Shown one piece after another: positions 31,818 through 42,361 of a stretch of 64,000 nucleotides of DNA. Numbering within the stretch: position 1 is the stretch's first letter; every line of letters begins with the position of its first letter. A program made the position numbers and the translations under genes. This DNA comes from an uncultured Chlorobiaceae bacterium (GTDB lineage: Bacteria > Bacteroidota > Chlorobiia > Chlorobiales > Chlorobiaceae), in contig CAJEXW010000011.1 in assembly GCA_903994525.1 (NCBI GenBank), positions 1-64,000 on the forward strand. Reading direction: 5' to 3'. The notes beneath the pieces are model-generated. The model had not been told where the DNA came from. It made no database searches and saw only the letters and a program-made list of their open reading frames with translations.

Positions 31818-33161
31818 ATGGCCGTTACAGACTCCCGAAATTCTTTGACCATTACGGATAACCGTACCGGAAAAACCACTGAATTTCCGATTGAAAATGG
31901 TTCCATCAATACCATGGATCTTCGTCATATCAAGCTCTCTGATGATGATTTCGGGTTGTTGGGCTATGATCCGGGTTTTTTAAATACGGCCTCATGCAAA
32001 AGCCGTATCACCTACATTGATGGAGATAAAGGCATATTACGCTATCGGGGCTATCCTATTGAGCAGCTTGCCGAACAGAGTACCTTTCTTGAGACCGCCT
32101 ATCTGCTTATCAAGGGAGAGTTGCCCGACAAGGATCGTCTGGCGGTGTGGACCTATAATATTCGTCATCACACCATGACCCATGCCAACCTTGTCAAGTT
32201 TATGGATGGCTTTCGGTATGATGCTCATCCAATGGGGATTCTTGTTGGTACGGTTGGGGCTCTTTCGACCTTTTATCGTGATGCCAAGGATATTCGAAAT
32301 GAAGAGTCGCGCAAGCTCCAGGTGCGCCGCCTTATCGGCAAGATACCAACGCTGGCGGCCATGAGTTTTCGACACAGTCTTGGATTTCCCTATGTTCTTC
32401 CTGATAATGAACTGAGCTATACGGGTAATTTTTTATCTATGATGTTCAAGATGACCGAGCATCACTACAAGCCCAATCCGGTGCTTGAGCGTGCTCTTGA
32501 TGTGCTCTTTATTCTTCATGCCGATCATGAGCAGAACTGTTCAACGAATGCTGTGCGCGCCGTGGGCAGTTCAGGTGTTGATCCCTACACGGCCATCGCT
32601 GCCGGTTGTGCTGCGTTGTACGGCCCGCTTCATGGTGGTGCCAATGAGGCGGTTATTCACATGTTGCTGAAAATTGGCTCGGTTGACAAGGTGCCGGAGT
32701 TTATTAAATCGGTGAAAGATGGTGAAGGGCGCCTGATGGGCTTTGGCCACCGGGTCTATAAAAATTATGATCCACGGGCCAAAATAATCAAGGAGATTGC
32801 GTTCCAGGTCTTTGAGGAGACAGGTCGCAGTCCGCTACTTGATATCGCGCTCGAACTTGAAAGAATTGCCCTTGAGGATGACTATTTTGTTGAGAGGAAG
32901 CTCTATCCCAATGTGGACTTTTACTCGGGCCTGATCTATCAGGCGATGGGATTTCCCATGGATATGTTTCCCGTTCTGTTTGCCATTGGCCGGATTCCCG
33001 GATGGCTTGCGCAGTGGATTGAGCAGGTCAAGGATTCTGAGCAAAAAATTGCCAGACCCCGTCAGCTCTATCTCGGTGAAGATGAGAGGGCGTTTGTGCC
33101 GATGGAAAAACGGCCAAAAAATCGTCTTGACGAACAGAAGGCTGGCATCTGCATGTTGTAA
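31818..33161 (+). CDS. gltA: Citrate synthase
   Basis: 447 residues from the ATG at 31818 (MAVTDSRNSLTITD); the frame runs upstream to 31752 but those residues do not fit the family. Active-site regions are FILHADHEQNCSTNAVR (His), GPLHGGANEAV (His) and GFGHRVYKNYDPRAKI, with the catalytic Asp further on. It condenses oxaloacetate and acetyl-CoA. In a green sulfur bacterium CO2 is fixed by the reductive TCA cycle using ATP-citrate lyase, so an oxidative-direction citrate synthase is notable, although such genes are reported for this group. Confidence 0.95.
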   Translation: MAVTDSRNSLTITDNRTGKTTEFPIENGSINTMDLRHIKLSDDDFGLLGYDPGFLNTASCKSRITYIDGDKGILRYRGYPIEQLAEQSTFLETAYLLIKGELPDKDRLAVWTYNIRHHTMTHANLVKFMDGFRYDAHPMGILVGTVGALSTFYRDAKDIRNEESRKLQVRRLIGKIPTLAAMSFRHSLGFPYVLPDNELSYTGNFLSMMFKMTEHHYKPNPVLERALDVLFILHADHEQNCSTNAVRAVGSSGVDPYTAIAAGCAALYGPLHGGANEAVIHMLLKIGSVDKVPEFIKSVKDGEGRLMGFGHRVYKNYDPRAKIIKEIAFQVFEETGRSPLLDIALELERIALEDDYFVERKLYPNVDFYSGLIYQAMGFPMDMFPVLFAIGRIPGWLAQWIEQVKDSEQKIARPRQLYLGEDERAFVPMEKRPKNRLDEQKAGICML

Positions 33162-33208
33162 CGTACTGATGGCGCTCTTTTGCTATAACTTCTTAATGAT
33201 TATTGTCT

Positions 33209-33496
33209 ATGTCGGTTACTACAAAGGATGTCACCTATATCGCAGAGTTGGCCAAGCTGAAGTTCAGTGATGATGAGATGCTGACCATGACGGACGAGCT
33301 CAACAACATTCTGCACTATATCGACAAGCTCAATGAGGTTGATACGGAGGGCGTGGTGCCGCTCAGCAGCATTCACGATCCGGTCAATGTGCTGCGCGAG
33401 GATGTTGAGCATACCCCGTTGTCATCAGCAGAGGTGCTGCACAACGCTCCCGATCGGCAGGATCGTTTTTTCAAGGTTCCAAAAGTGATCGGGTAA
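33209..33496 (+). CDS. gatC: Asp-tRNA(Asn)/Glu-tRNA(Gln) amidotransferase subunit C
   Basis: 95 residues from the ATG at 33209; a TTG two codons upstream is less likely. It begins [20 protein letters not shown] and ends [14 protein letters not shown], both typical of GatC. GatC clamps GatA and GatB in the complex that converts Glu-tRNA(Gln) and Asp-tRNA(Asn) to their amides. gatA and gatB are not nearby, so the subunit is encoded apart. It is followed after 8 bp by the DUF167 gene. Confidence 0.94.
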   Translation: MSVTTKDVTYIAELAKLKFSDDEMLTMTDELNNILHYIDKLNEVDTEGVVPLSSIHDPVNVLREDVEHTPLSSAEVLHNAPDRQDRFFKVPKVIG

Positions 33497-33504
33497 ATTG
33501 CGCG

Positions 33505-33795
33505 GTGCTGGATCTCCACGAAAAAAATGGTAATGTGGTTTTTATGGTCAGGGCAAAACCCCGTTCCTCGAAAACCACGGTTTGTGGGTATTATAATGGC
33601 GGTGTGAAGGTGACCCTGAAGGCGGCACCGGTTGATGATGCGGCAAACGAGGAGTGTTGCGCCCTGTTTGCCAGGCTGTTTAAGATCTCGCCTTCACACG
33701 TGCATATCGTTTCCGGCAGAAGCTCCCGAACCAAAGGGGTGATGATTGAAGGGGTTGCCACCGAAGCTGCACGTCTCATTCTTGAACAATTGTGA
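33505..33795 (+). CDS. DUF167 (YggU-family) protein
   Basis: 96 residues from the GTG at 33505. The DUF167 pattern is clear: [14 protein letters not shown], then [17 protein letters not shown] and [17 protein letters not shown]. The family is about 100 residues, of unknown biochemical function, and occurs across bacteria and eukaryotes. It is packed between gatC (8 bp) and kdsB (no gap), so the three probably share a transcript. Confidence 0.92.
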   Translation: MLDLHEKNGNVVFMVRAKPRSSKTTVCGYYNGGVKVTLKAAPVDDAANEECCALFARLFKISPSHVHIVSGRSSRTKGVMIEGVATEAARLILEQL

Positions 33796-34545
33796 ATGTC
33801 TCTCAACGCTGTTATTCTCATACCGGCAAGGCTTGATTCGAGTCGTCTCGAAAGGAAAATGCTTGCTGATCTTGAAGGGAAGCCTCTTCTTGTGCATACC
33901 TGGCGGCAGGCGCTGAAATCGCGTCTGGCCGAAAGGGTCGTCATAGCTACTGACAGCCGGGAAATTGCGGGCGTGCTTGAAGCTTATGGTGCAGAGGTTG
34001 TTATGACCTCCCCTGATGCCAGTTGTGGCACGGAACGTATTGCGGAAGCTGCGAGGAAGATTGATGGTGATGTCTTTGTTAATCTCCAGGGCGACGAGCC
34101 CATGATCAGCCCCGAAAATATTGATCTGGCGCTTCAGCCTTTTTTTTCTGATACCCCTCCCGACTGCTCAACCCTTGTTTTGCCACTTCATCCCGATGAC
34201 AGGGCCCAGATTGACGATCCCCATCAGGTGAAGGTGGTGATGGATGCAAGGGGGTATGCGCTCTACTTTTCACGAAGCGCAATCCCTTTCAGGCGTCATA
34301 AGCTGCCGTCAACAACCTTCTATCGTCATATCGGGCTTTATGCCTTCAGGGCTGAGGCGCTTCAGAAATTTGCGGCTCTGGCACCATCCATGCTTGAAGA
34401 GGCCGAATCGCTTGAGCAGCTCCGTCTGCTGGAGAATGGTTTTCGGATCCAGTGTGTTACCACGCTGATTGACAATCCGGGAGTCAATACGCCAGAGGAT
34501 CTTGAGCTGGTGCGCACTCTTCTCAGGTCAGCATCTTCTGGGTGA
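33796..34545 (+). CDS. kdsB: 3-deoxy-manno-octulosonate cytidylyltransferase KdsB
   Basis: 249 residues. It activates Kdo with CTP for lipopolysaccharide inner-core synthesis. Motifs are [17 protein letters not shown] (nucleotide-binding start), [21 protein letters not shown] and [11 protein letters not shown]. It starts immediately after the DUF167 stop. The last 23 bp overlap the 3' end of the convergent xseA gene. Confidence 0.95.
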   Translation: MSLNAVILIPARLDSSRLERKMLADLEGKPLLVHTWRQALKSRLAERVVIATDSREIAGVLEAYGAEVVMTSPDASCGTERIAEAARKIDGDVFVNLQGDEPMISPENIDLALQPFFSDTPPDCSTLVLPLHPDDRAQIDDPHQVKVVMDARGYALYFSRSAIPFRRHKLPSTTFYRHIGLYAFRAEALQKFAALAPSMLEEAESLEQLRLLENGFRIQCVTTLIDNPGVNTPEDLELVRTLLRSASSG

Positions 34546-35731
34546 TCATAGCGGGAAGCGTTCCATCATGAAAGAGCAGTTCTACCTCGTCAGAGGGGTG
34601 GAGTTCTGCGGTGCCAGTCATAAATTTCCCCTCTTTTTTCACAAGAACATAGCCTCGTTCAAGTGTTTTCCGGTAATCGAGCAGTCCAAGCTGTTGCCAG
34701 ATCGAGAGGTAGCTTTGCAGTTTCTGCTGGTATGTTGTCGCAATGGTGCGCGACATCAGGGCAACCAGCGAGTCAAGTCGGTCATGAAACTGCTGCATTT
34801 GCAGGGGTGGACGGTTGAAGGCGTAACTGCCGCAGATTGAATCGATATGTCGTTCTGTCCCCTCAAGTTTTGCCATGAGCAGCCGATCCTGTCGAGAACG
34901 GAGGTTGTCAATAGTTCGAAGCAGCTCCTGGGTATCGGGCACGGCAAGTTCTGCCGCAATAGAGGGAGTTCCGGCTCTCATGTCGGCAACCATGTCGGCA
35001 ATAGTCAGATCAGTTTCGTGACCGACGGCACTGATCACCGGAATGAGAGAGTGATAGATGGCATTTGCCACCACCTCTCCGTTGAATGGCTGCAAGTCCT
35101 CCAGTGAGCCTCCCCCTCTGGCGACAATAATCACCTCTGGCTGATGCTGCTTTTTTTTTGTGTTGTTAAAAAATGCGATGCCAGCCGCAACCTCTTCAGC
35201 CGCGCCTGTACCCTGAACCCTGACCGGGTAAAGCAGAACTTTGGCGGCAGGAAAGCGCCGCTCGAGCACGTGACTCATATCTTCAATTACTGCTCCAGTT
35301 GGAGAGGTTATGAGGCCAATGGTCTCCGGGATTGCGGGAATGGCTCTTTTTCTTTCAGGGCTGAAATAGCCTGCCCCTGCAAGTTTTTGCAGCAGTTCAG
35401 CAAAGGCCTGTTGCAACGCACCCTGCCCAGCCTCAATAAGCGAGGTACAGATAAGCTGATAGCGTCCCGAGGGTGGATAGAGTTCAAGGCGCCCTTCAGC
35501 CACCACGTTCATACCGTCTTTTAAGGTAACAGCAATGCGGCTTGCAGTGGTTTTCCACACCACAGCGGGGATCTGAGCCCCCTCATCTTTGAGTGTCAGA
35601 TAAATATGACCCGAGCTGTGCCGTTTGCAGTTTGAAATTTCTCCCTTGATTTTAACTTGAGGAAAAAGAGTTTCCAGTCTGGTTTTGATCTGTTGGGTCA
35701 GTTCGCTGACTGAAAGGATCTCCTGATTCAT
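34523..35731 (-). CDS. xseA: Exodeoxyribonuclease VII large subunit
   Basis: 402 residues from the ATG at 35731 ([16 protein letters not shown]), preferred because the family begins at the OB-fold; ATGs at 35758 and 35770 would add short leaders. It shows [19 protein letters not shown] (OB-fold), [30 protein letters not shown] and [17 protein letters not shown]. The latter two regions hold the catalytic residues. It degrades single-stranded DNA with the small subunit XseB, which is not in the window. The C-terminus overlaps kdsB by 23 bp, end to end. Confidence 0.95.
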   Translation of the reverse strand: MNQEILSVSELTQQIKTRLETLFPQVKIKGEISNCKRHSSGHIYLTLKDEGAQIPAVVWKTTASRIAVTLKDGMNVVAEGRLELYPPSGRYQLICTSLIEAGQGALQQAFAELLQKLAGAGYFSPERKRAIPAIPETIGLITSPTGAVIEDMSHVLERRFPAAKVLLYPVRVQGTGAAEEVAAGIAFFNNTKKKQHQPEVIIVARGGGSLEDLQPFNGEVVANAIYHSLIPVISAVGHETDLTIADMVADMRAGTPSIAAELAVPDTQELLRTIDNLRSRQDRLLMAKLEGTERHIDSICGSYAFNRPPLQMQQFHDRLDSLVALMSRTIATTYQQKLQSYLSIWQQLGLLDYRKTLERGYVLVKKEGKFMTGTAELHPSDEVELLFHDGTLPAMITQKMLT

Positions 35732-35949
35732 TGTGTTGTATTTTAAGAGGGTCGTCATCAAAGGCAACAAGTTGCACTCAATAAAGTAAAAGATTTTTTA
35801 AAATCCCTTTTGATTCCCTGAATAAGATTGCAGCTTGTCTGGTCGAGCAATTTGAGAGAGGTACGGTTTTCGACCGGGATGTGTTATATTCGATGTTTTT
35901 ATTCTTTGAATGGTAAGGGCGACTTGTGCGCAAAGAGGTATGATAACGT

Positions 35950-36957
35950 ATGATAAAGAGTGATTTGACAGAGGAGCTGGCTGACCTGCTTGGTATGGAG
36001 AGGCAGGAGGCGGCATCTCTTTTCAACGGATTTTGTGGGGCCATGGTGGCGGAGTTGCTTGCCTTTCGGAGGCTCTCTATCAAAGGGCTTGGTTCATTGT
36101 ATGTCGCCCATGTTCCTGCAACTAAAAAAAGTGCAGGAGCGACAACGATATTTGCCCCTCCCATCAATAAGTTACGGTTCGAGAGTACGCTCTCCAGTGG
36201 TGATGAGACGCTCTCCCTTGCCGTTTCGAGGTTATCCATGAGTCAGGGGGAAGCTGCAAAGTTTGCCAGGACTCTTTCCACACTTTTCTCTTCGGCGATA
36301 CAGCAGGAAACAGAGATTGTACTGAATGGACTGGGAAGATTTGCTCTTGAGGAGGGTGCGTACAGCTTTTTCCCTGAACGAGCACTGGAAGAGCTGTTGA
36401 ATCGTGAGTATCAGGAGCTGAAAGAGGTTGTTCTGCCGCATCATCACGAGTCTGTGAGTGAAAAGAGAGCGTTGGGCTCTGTTGTTCCACTGATCGTCAT
36501 TACTGTTCTGGCCCTGTTGTTTGCCCTGTGGTATGGAAAATCTTTCTCTTCAAAAGCGCATCCCTCAAAAGCGCTTAAGAGCCCGATTGTTCAACCACAA
36601 GCTCAAGCTCGATCCAGCATAGCTTCTGTCATCACTTCTGCAGGAACTCCGGCAGCGAGAGCGGTTGCAGACTCTCTGGTTCTTCTAAAAGGGGATTATG
36701 CGATTGTTCTTGCAACATTTGAGTCGGAAAAGAGGGCGTTTGTGGAGCTTGCCCCACTCCGATCCGCAGGAATCAATGCCTTTCTATGGCCGGCCTCTAT
36801 GGACGGGATGAAATATTTCAGGGTGATGACCGGCAAATTTGCCAGCCGCGAAGCTGCAGCAGAGCAGCTCAAAGGAATGCCACGCAACTCTGTTCGTGGT
36901 GCCTATATTCAACAGGCAAAGCAAAGCATTGTGGTTTATGGAAAAAAAGGGTTGTAA
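35950..36957 (+). CDS. HU-CCDC81-type and SPOR domain membrane protein
   Basis: 335 residues. Two HU-like domains (about 1-80 and 90-155; LAFRRLSIKGLGSLYV and IVLNGLGRFALEEG) are followed by a membrane span (about 178-197), a linker and a SPOR domain (about 255-330, GDYAIVLATFESEKRAF). SPOR domains bind denuded glycan strands at division sites, and HU-like domains here may bind DNA or protein. The family is common in Bacteroidetes and Chlorobi. It overlaps the start of bchY by 20 bp on the same strand, so the two may be co-expressed. Confidence 0.85.
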   Translation: MIKSDLTEELADLLGMERQEAASLFNGFCGAMVAELLAFRRLSIKGLGSLYVAHVPATKKSAGATTIFAPPINKLRFESTLSSGDETLSLAVSRLSMSQGEAAKFARTLSTLFSSAIQQETEIVLNGLGRFALEEGAYSFFPERALEELLNREYQELKEVVLPHHHESVSEKRALGSVVPLIVITVLALLFALWYGKSFSSKAHPSKALKSPIVQPQAQARSSIASVITSAGTPAARAVADSLVLLKGDYAIVLATFESEKRAFVELAPLRSAGINAFLWPASMDGMKYFRVMTGKFASREAAAEQLKGMPRNSVRGAYIQQAKQSIVVYGKKGL

Positions 36958-38176
36958 CAGGTTGCACCCCCAGTCGATGTGTCCGGCATTCGGCGGGTTG
37001 AGAGTGCTGACGAGAATCGACGGTGTTCAGGTCTGTCTGGTAGCCGATCAGGGTTGTCTGTATGGCCTCACTTTTGTTTCGCACTTTTATGCGGCACGCA
37101 AGTCGATAGTCTCTCCTGAACTCATGAATGTTCAGATTTCAGGCGGAACCATGATTGACGATGTTCGTCACATTATCGAGGAGATTGCGGCTGACCCTGC
37201 TGTGCGCTTTATTCCGGTTGTCAGCACCTGTGTGGCTGAGACTGCCGGTATTGCCGAGGAGTTGCTGCCGGTGAAAAGTGGTAATGCTGAGGTGCTGCTT
37301 GTTCGTCTGCCTGCCTTTCAGATCAGAACGCACCCTGAGGCGAAGGATGTTGCTGTGGCGACGCTGTTGAAGCGTTTTGCCCGTTTTGATGGAGAAAAAA
37401 GAGCCAGATCGCTGGTGGTTCTCGGAGAGATTTTTCCGGTCGATGCCATGACGATTGGAGCAATTCTTCAGAAAATTGGTGTAGAGTCGGTCATCACGCT
37501 TCCGGGAACATCTTTGGAAGATTATATGGAAGCCGGTCAGGTTGAGGCCTGTGCGGTGCTTCACCCCTTTTATGAGCGTTCGGTCTCGCTGTTTGAAGAG
37601 CATGGCGTGAAAATAGTCAAGGGAAATCCCATTGGCGCTAATGCGACATCCCAGTGGATACGCCGTATTGGAGAGGCTCTTGAGCTTGACCCGGCAACGG
37701 TTCAGGCGGTAGCCCAAGAGGAGGGGCAGAAGAGTCGCGACGTGCTTGCCCGGTTCAGTCATCTTGAGGGCAAGGTCATTGTTGCTGGTTATGAAGGCAA
37801 TGAACTGCCGGTTGTTCGCCTTCTTCTTGAAGCGGGGCTTGAGGTGCCTTATGCCTCTACCTCCATTGCTCGTAATGGGCTTGGCGAGGAAGACCACAAT
37901 GTGCTCTCCATGCTTGGCACAGAGATTCGCTATCGCAAATATCTTGAGGAGGATATGCAGGCGGTGGTTGACTATAAGCCTGATCTTGTCATTGGCACCA
38001 CATCGCTTGACAGTTTTGCCAAAGAGCGTGGCATTCCGGCGATCTATTACACCAACAATATCTCTGCACGCCCGCTTTTTTTTGCCGCTGGAGCCGCAAC
38101 AGTGCTTGGCATGATTGGGGGATTGCTCGGGAAAAAAGATATTTACAGCACAATGAAGGAGTATTTCGAAGGGTAA
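36938..38176 (+). CDS. bchY: Chlorophyllide a reductase subunit BchY
   Basis: 412 residues from the ATG at 36938 (MEKKGCNRLHPQSMCPAF), which overlaps the upstream gene by 20 bp. It belongs to the nitrogenase NifK/NifD-like family. CNRLHPQSMCPAFGGLRV and LVADQGCLYGLTFVSHF hold cysteines expected to ligate the Fe-S cluster shared with BchZ. BchXYZ reduces the C7-C8 bond of chlorophyllide a to give bacteriochlorophyll a precursors, so the gene marks a bacteriochlorophyll-making phototroph. bchX and bchZ are not in the window. A terminator follows at 38191. Confidence 0.93.
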   Translation: MEKKGCNRLHPQSMCPAFGGLRVLTRIDGVQVCLVADQGCLYGLTFVSHFYAARKSIVSPELMNVQISGGTMIDDVRHIIEEIAADPAVRFIPVVSTCVAETAGIAEELLPVKSGNAEVLLVRLPAFQIRTHPEAKDVAVATLLKRFARFDGEKRARSLVVLGEIFPVDAMTIGAILQKIGVESVITLPGTSLEDYMEAGQVEACAVLHPFYERSVSLFEEHGVKIVKGNPIGANATSQWIRRIGEALELDPATVQAVAQEEGQKSRDVLARFSHLEGKVIVAGYEGNELPVVRLLLEAGLEVPYASTSIARNGLGEEDHNVLSMLGTEIRYRKYLEEDMQAVVDYKPDLVIGTTSLDSFAKERGIPAIYYTNNISARPLFFAAGAATVLGMIGGLLGKKDIYSTMKEYFEG

Positions 38177-38190
38177 GAGCCAACATAAAA

Positions 38191-38214
38191 AAAGCCGGGT
38201 TCTACTCCGGCTTT
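38191..38214. terminator. Bidirectional terminator between bchY and frr
   Basis: AAAGCCGG (38191-38198) pairs with CCGGCTTT (38207-38214), with A-rich sequence before and T-rich after. It lies between the convergent bchY and frr genes and can serve both. Confidence 0.85.
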
Positions 38215-38245
38215 TTTCTTTAATGTGAATACCCGCAAGCAGCCG

Positions 38246-38806
38246 CTACACCTCCATGATCTCCTTCTCTTTTGCGGCTATCAGCTCTGTAAGCTGCTTT
38301 TCAAATTTGTGGAGCATCTCATCGGCCTCCTTTTTACCCTTGTTTTTCTCGTCTTCGCTGATGGTTTTTGCTTTTTCAAGTTTCTCAATCTCCTGAATCA
38401 TATCACGGCGAAGATTACGCAGAGAGACTTTTGAGTCTTCCCCAAACTTTTTGGTAAGCTTGACAAACTCTTTGCGGCGCTCTTCGGTAAGTGGAGGGAT
38501 GCTCACCCTGATATTCTGGCCATCTGCGGCAGGGTTCAGACCAAGGTTCGCATCGCGAATGGCTCTCTCCGTTGCTGAAACCATGGACTTGTCCCAGATC
38601 TGAACAATCAGGGTATGCACATCAAGAACGCTGATGTTGCCGACCTGCTTGAGCGGCATCTGCTGCCCATAAGCCTCTACCTTGACACGGTCAAGCAGCG
38701 CTGTTGTTGCTTTTCCTGTGCGAATCGAAGCAATTTCATGCTGAAATGCTTCGAGAGTTTTTTTCATCCTGGGCTCGGTCTTCTGGTAAACCTCCTTGAC
38801 ACTCAT
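38246..38806 (-). CDS. frr: Ribosome recycling factor
   Basis: 186 residues, exactly the usual length. Family hallmarks: EAFQHEIASIRTGKAT near the start, NPAADGQNIRVSIPPLTEERR in the middle, and a helical C-terminus (IQEIEKLEKAKTISEDEK). With EF-G it splits post-termination ribosomes. It lies downstream of rpmE on the same strand. Confidence 0.97.
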   Translation of the reverse strand: MSVKEVYQKTEPRMKKTLEAFQHEIASIRTGKATTALLDRVKVEAYGQQMPLKQVGNISVLDVHTLIVQIWDKSMVSATERAIRDANLGLNPAADGQNIRVSIPPLTEERRKEFVKLTKKFGEDSKVSLRNLRRDMIQEIEKLEKAKTISEDEKNKGKKEADEMLHKFEKQLTELIAAKEKEIMEV

Positions 38807-38862
38807 AGCTCTTCCGATAGGTTAGTGTTGGTTTGCTGCAAAAAGCGCAAACTCTCTTAACT

Positions 38863-39087
38863 TCAGGCTTTTGTCTGCGCGGCTGTCGATTTTGCAAAAC
38901 GCTTGTTGAAGCGTTCGACACGTCCTGCGGTATCGACCAGTGTCTGCTTTCCAGTGTAAAACGGGTGGCAGTTGTTGCAGATATCAACTTTGATTGTTGT
39001 TCTTGTTGACCGGGTAACAAAGGAGTTGCCGCAATTTGCGCAATTAACGGTGACTTCCTTATACTTTGGATGGATATCTTGTTTCAT
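38863..39087 (-). CDS. rpmE: 50S ribosomal protein L31 (zinc-binding form)
   Basis: 74 residues from the ATG at 39087 ([16 protein letters not shown]). The frame is open to 39183, but L31 always starts near KxDIHPxY. Cysteines in CANCGNSF and [12 protein letters not shown] form the zinc site, so this is the C+ type used when zinc is plentiful. It is divergent from recG, with 100 bp between starts. Confidence 0.96.
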   Translation of the reverse strand: MKQDIHPKYKEVTVNCANCGNSFVTRSTRTTIKVDICNNCHPFYTGKQTLVDTAGRVERFNKRFAKSTAAQTKA

Positions 39088-39187
39088 GACTTTTGTTGAC
39101 TTTGTCGTACAATAGATGAGATGACCGGCAATAAAATTGTAAAGGTTGCAAATATACAAGAATTTCATTCCAGTTACAACCAATAAT

Positions 39188-41308
39188 ATGATTGGCTCAA
39201 CATCTGTTACTTACCTGAAAGGGGTGGGGTCAAAAAAGGGATTAATTCTCAAAGAGGCGGGTATTGTGACGCTGGACGATCTGTTTGACTACTATCCCCG
39301 TCGATATCTTGACAGGAGCGCCATGAAAAGTATTGGCACCCTGGTTGATGGAGAGACGGTAACGGTTGTTGGTACGGTGATCAGGACGCAGCTTGATGGA
39401 GATACTCCGGGCAGGGCACGTTTCAAGGCGTGGCTTGGTGATGCAACAGGCGTACTTGAGCTTACCTGGTTCCGGGGTGTCCGCTATTTTTCACGCAGTG
39501 TTGTTCAGGGTGAGTCGCTTGCTGTTTATGGGAAGGTAAGTTATTTCGGCAGTCACGCCCAGATGCAGCACCCCGATTTCGATCGTCTGAGCCCCGATCG
39601 TCTTCAGGCGAGTGAGGGTGAGTGCAGTGATTTCGAGTTGTATAATACCGGAAAGATTATTCCCATCTATCCGACCAGTGAGGCCATGAAGCAGGCGAGT
39701 CTGGGCTCAAAGCAGATGCGCACTCTTCTTGCCCGGGCTTTTGAACAGGGCGCTCCGGGTCAGCGGGAGAATCTCACGCTCTCCATGGTTGCCGATAATG
39801 AGTTACTCTCCCTTGCCGAAGCATATCGTGAGATTCATTTCCCCTCATCCCACGAAAGACTTGAGCGGGCGCGCTTCCGGCTGAAATGGACCGAACTTTT
39901 TTATGCTCAATTGCTGTTTGCCCTGCGCCACAGCGAGATCAGGCGTAACAGGGCTGCGGTGAAATTTACTCACTCCGGTGAGGTCACTCAAAAGCTTTAT
40001 GCCAGCCTGCCTTATACGTTGACTGACGGTCAGAAAAATGCGGTGCGTGAAATCTATCGTGACCTCAGAAGTGGCAGTCCCATGAATCGTCTTCTGCAGG
40101 GAGATGTCGGTTCAGGGAAGACCATTGTTGCCATGTTTGCCATGGCTCTTGCTGCCGACAATGCGCTTCAGTCGGCATTTATGGCTCCGACAGAAATTCT
40201 TGCGGTGCAGCACTATCTGGTGATGAAACGTTATTTTACTCCGATTGGCCTGCAAGTTGGCATTCTGACGGGCAAGCAGGGGAAAAAGGTACGTCAGGTG
40301 GTGCTTGATGCTCTCAGCTCGGGAGAGCTGCATTGTGTGATCGGTACCCATGCCATGATTGAGCATGGGGTCAGTTATGCCAATCTTGGTCTGGTTATCA
40401 TTGACGAACAGCACCGCTTCGGGGTGTTGCAGCGTAAAGCGCTTCAGGAAAAATCGACAAACCCTCATGTGCTGCTGATGACGGCGACCCCGATTCCCAG
40501 AACACTTGCCATGGGGGTTTTCGGTGATCTTGATGTATCGGTTATTCGTGACAAGCCCGTGGGGCGAAGAGTGATCAAGACTTTTTTGTGGCCTGAACAG
40601 GAGAAGATGAAGGTCTATGATCTGATTCGCTCACAAATTGCGGAAGGAAGACAGGGTTATATTGTCTATCCTCTTGTCGAGGAGTCTGAGAAGATTGATC
40701 TGAAAGCGGCCGTTGAAAGTTATGATGAACTCTCTGCTACCCGCTTTCCCGATTTTCGGCTTGGATTGATTCACGGGCAGATGAGCCCGGATGAGAAGGA
40801 GGGTGTCATGGAGCAGTTCAGGTGCGGGGAGATTGATCTGCTTGTGGGGACGACCGTGATAGAGGTCGGGGTGGATGTGCCCAATGCCACGGTGATGGTT
40901 ATTGAGCATGCTGAGCGATTTGGTCTGGCCCAGTTGCATCAGCTCAGGGGGCGGGTTGGTCGGGGAGAGCATCCATCAACCTGTATTCTGCTGTATGCAA
41001 AAATGACGGCGGATGCCCGTGAAAGGCTTGGGGCAATGGAGTCAACCAATGACGGGTTTGTCATCTCTGAAATTGATGCGAAAATAAGAGGGGCGGGCAA
41101 TATTCTTGGAAAAGAGCAGTCTGGTACCATGAGTGGCTTGAGAATTGCCGATCTGAACACCGATTATGCTATCATGCAGTCAGCAAGGTCTGCGGCATTT
41201 GCTCTTGTTGATCAGGATGGGCAGTTGCGGGCTCCGGAACATGCAATGATCCGGGAGAGTTATTTGCATCAGTATCACGATCGTTTTTCTCTCGCTGATA
41301 TTGGATAG
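39188..41308 (+). CDS. recG: ATP-dependent DNA helicase RecG
   Basis: 706 residues from the ATG at 39188 ([18 protein letters not shown]); the frame starts at 39146 but the extra residues are not family-like. The N-terminal wedge/OB domain (about 60-170) binds fork junctions. The helicase core has [14 protein letters not shown] (Walker A), IIDEQHRFG (DExH), [11 protein letters not shown], and in the second lobe [14 protein letters not shown] and QLRGRVGRG. It remodels stalled replication forks. It is followed after 56 bp by rsgA. Confidence 0.96.
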   Translation: MIGSTSVTYLKGVGSKKGLILKEAGIVTLDDLFDYYPRRYLDRSAMKSIGTLVDGETVTVVGTVIRTQLDGDTPGRARFKAWLGDATGVLELTWFRGVRYFSRSVVQGESLAVYGKVSYFGSHAQMQHPDFDRLSPDRLQASEGECSDFELYNTGKIIPIYPTSEAMKQASLGSKQMRTLLARAFEQGAPGQRENLTLSMVADNELLSLAEAYREIHFPSSHERLERARFRLKWTELFYAQLLFALRHSEIRRNRAAVKFTHSGEVTQKLYASLPYTLTDGQKNAVREIYRDLRSGSPMNRLLQGDVGSGKTIVAMFAMALAADNALQSAFMAPTEILAVQHYLVMKRYFTPIGLQVGILTGKQGKKVRQVVLDALSSGELHCVIGTHAMIEHGVSYANLGLVIIDEQHRFGVLQRKALQEKSTNPHVLLMTATPIPRTLAMGVFGDLDVSVIRDKPVGRRVIKTFLWPEQEKMKVYDLIRSQIAEGRQGYIVYPLVEESEKIDLKAAVESYDELSATRFPDFRLGLIHGQMSPDEKEGVMEQFRCGEIDLLVGTTVIEVGVDVPNATVMVIEHAERFGLAQLHQLRGRVGRGEHPSTCILLYAKMTADARERLGAMESTNDGFVISEIDAKIRGAGNILGKEQSGTMSGLRIADLNTDYAIMQSARSAAFALVDQDGQLRAPEHAMIRESYLHQYHDRFSLADIG

Positions 41309-41364
41309 CCAGGAGTGAATTTAGAAGACAAGCGAAGTCTTGAGCGCTTCCTCTACACGAAGCA

Positions 41365-42333
41365 ATGAACTTATTGCAAAAGTATATGAACAGAGATCAT
41401 GAAGGAGTGCCCGCAGGGATGGTCATGGAGGTATCCGGAGCCTCCTATGTTGTTATCTCCGAAAATGGCCACGAGTATCGGTGCCGCACTTTTCCCGGAA
41501 CGAAAACTGAGAATGGTGATTCGACGCTTGTCGCTGTCGGAGACCGGGTTGAGCTGAAAGTGATTGAAACCGGCACGGCGTTGCATGAAGCGGCGATTAC
41601 ACTCGTGCTGCCTCGCCAAAGTGCGCTGACCAGAAAAAGGGATGTTCGTCGGAATCGGAGCAAGGAGAAGGTGCAGGTGATAGCCGCCAATATTGATCAG
41701 TTGGTCGTTGTTGTTTCCGCTTTTGATCCTCCTCTCAGTACCCGACTGATTGATCGTTATCTCGTTTTTGCAGAATCAGAGGAGATGGAGATTGTGATTG
41801 TGGTTAACAAGATGGATCTTGAGGATTCAACGGAGACCCGTAAGTTGATGAAGCCCTATAAGGCGCTTGGTTACAGGGTTGTCTATACCAGCGCTGAAGA
41901 GAAGCGTGGTATGGGTCTCCTTCGAAAGGCGCTGGCCGGAAAACTTTCAGCGTTCAGTGGCCATTCTGGTGTGGGCAAGTCAACCTTGATCAATCTGCTC
42001 TCCGGTCAACAAGATCGGCTGCGTACCGGTGAAACCAATATGAAGACAGGAAAAGGGCTCCATACGACCACAAACTCTGTTATGCTTGCTCTCCCAAAGG
42101 GTGGATATATTATCGATACCCCGGGAATCAGGGAGTTCAATCTTTCAGGGATTACCCGCGACAATCTGCGCTTCTATTTCAGGGAGTTTCTCTCATTGAT
42201 GCAGAAGTGCAGTTACTCTTCATGCTCTCATACCGTCGAGCCCGGGTGCGGGATTATGAGGGCGGTGGAGGATGGTCGTCTTGATCCCGACCGTTTCGAG
42301 AGTTATCTTGCTATCTATGAAAGCATCGATTAA
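41365..42333 (+). CDS. rsgA: Small ribosomal subunit biogenesis GTPase RsgA
   Basis: 322 residues. An N-terminal OB-fold is followed by a circularly permuted GTPase with motif order G4 (VNKMD), G5, G1 (FSGHSGVGKSTL), G2 (GLHTTTNS) and G3 (DTPGIREF). It ends in a zinc-binding region with C-x4-C-x-H-x5-C spacing (CSYSSCSHTVEPGC). It acts late in 30S subunit maturation. It lies between recG and an aldehyde dehydrogenase gene on the same strand. Confidence 0.95.
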   Translation: MNLLQKYMNRDHEGVPAGMVMEVSGASYVVISENGHEYRCRTFPGTKTENGDSTLVAVGDRVELKVIETGTALHEAAITLVLPRQSALTRKRDVRRNRSKEKVQVIAANIDQLVVVVSAFDPPLSTRLIDRYLVFAESEEMEIVIVVNKMDLEDSTETRKLMKPYKALGYRVVYTSAEEKRGMGLLRKALAGKLSAFSGHSGVGKSTLINLLSGQQDRLRTGETNMKTGKGLHTTTNSVMLALPKGGYIIDTPGIREFNLSGITRDNLRFYFREFLSLMQKCSYSSCSHTVEPGCGIMRAVEDGRLDPDRFESYLAIYESID

Positions 42334-42361
42334 TTTTTTTCATCATGAACTATTGCGACCA

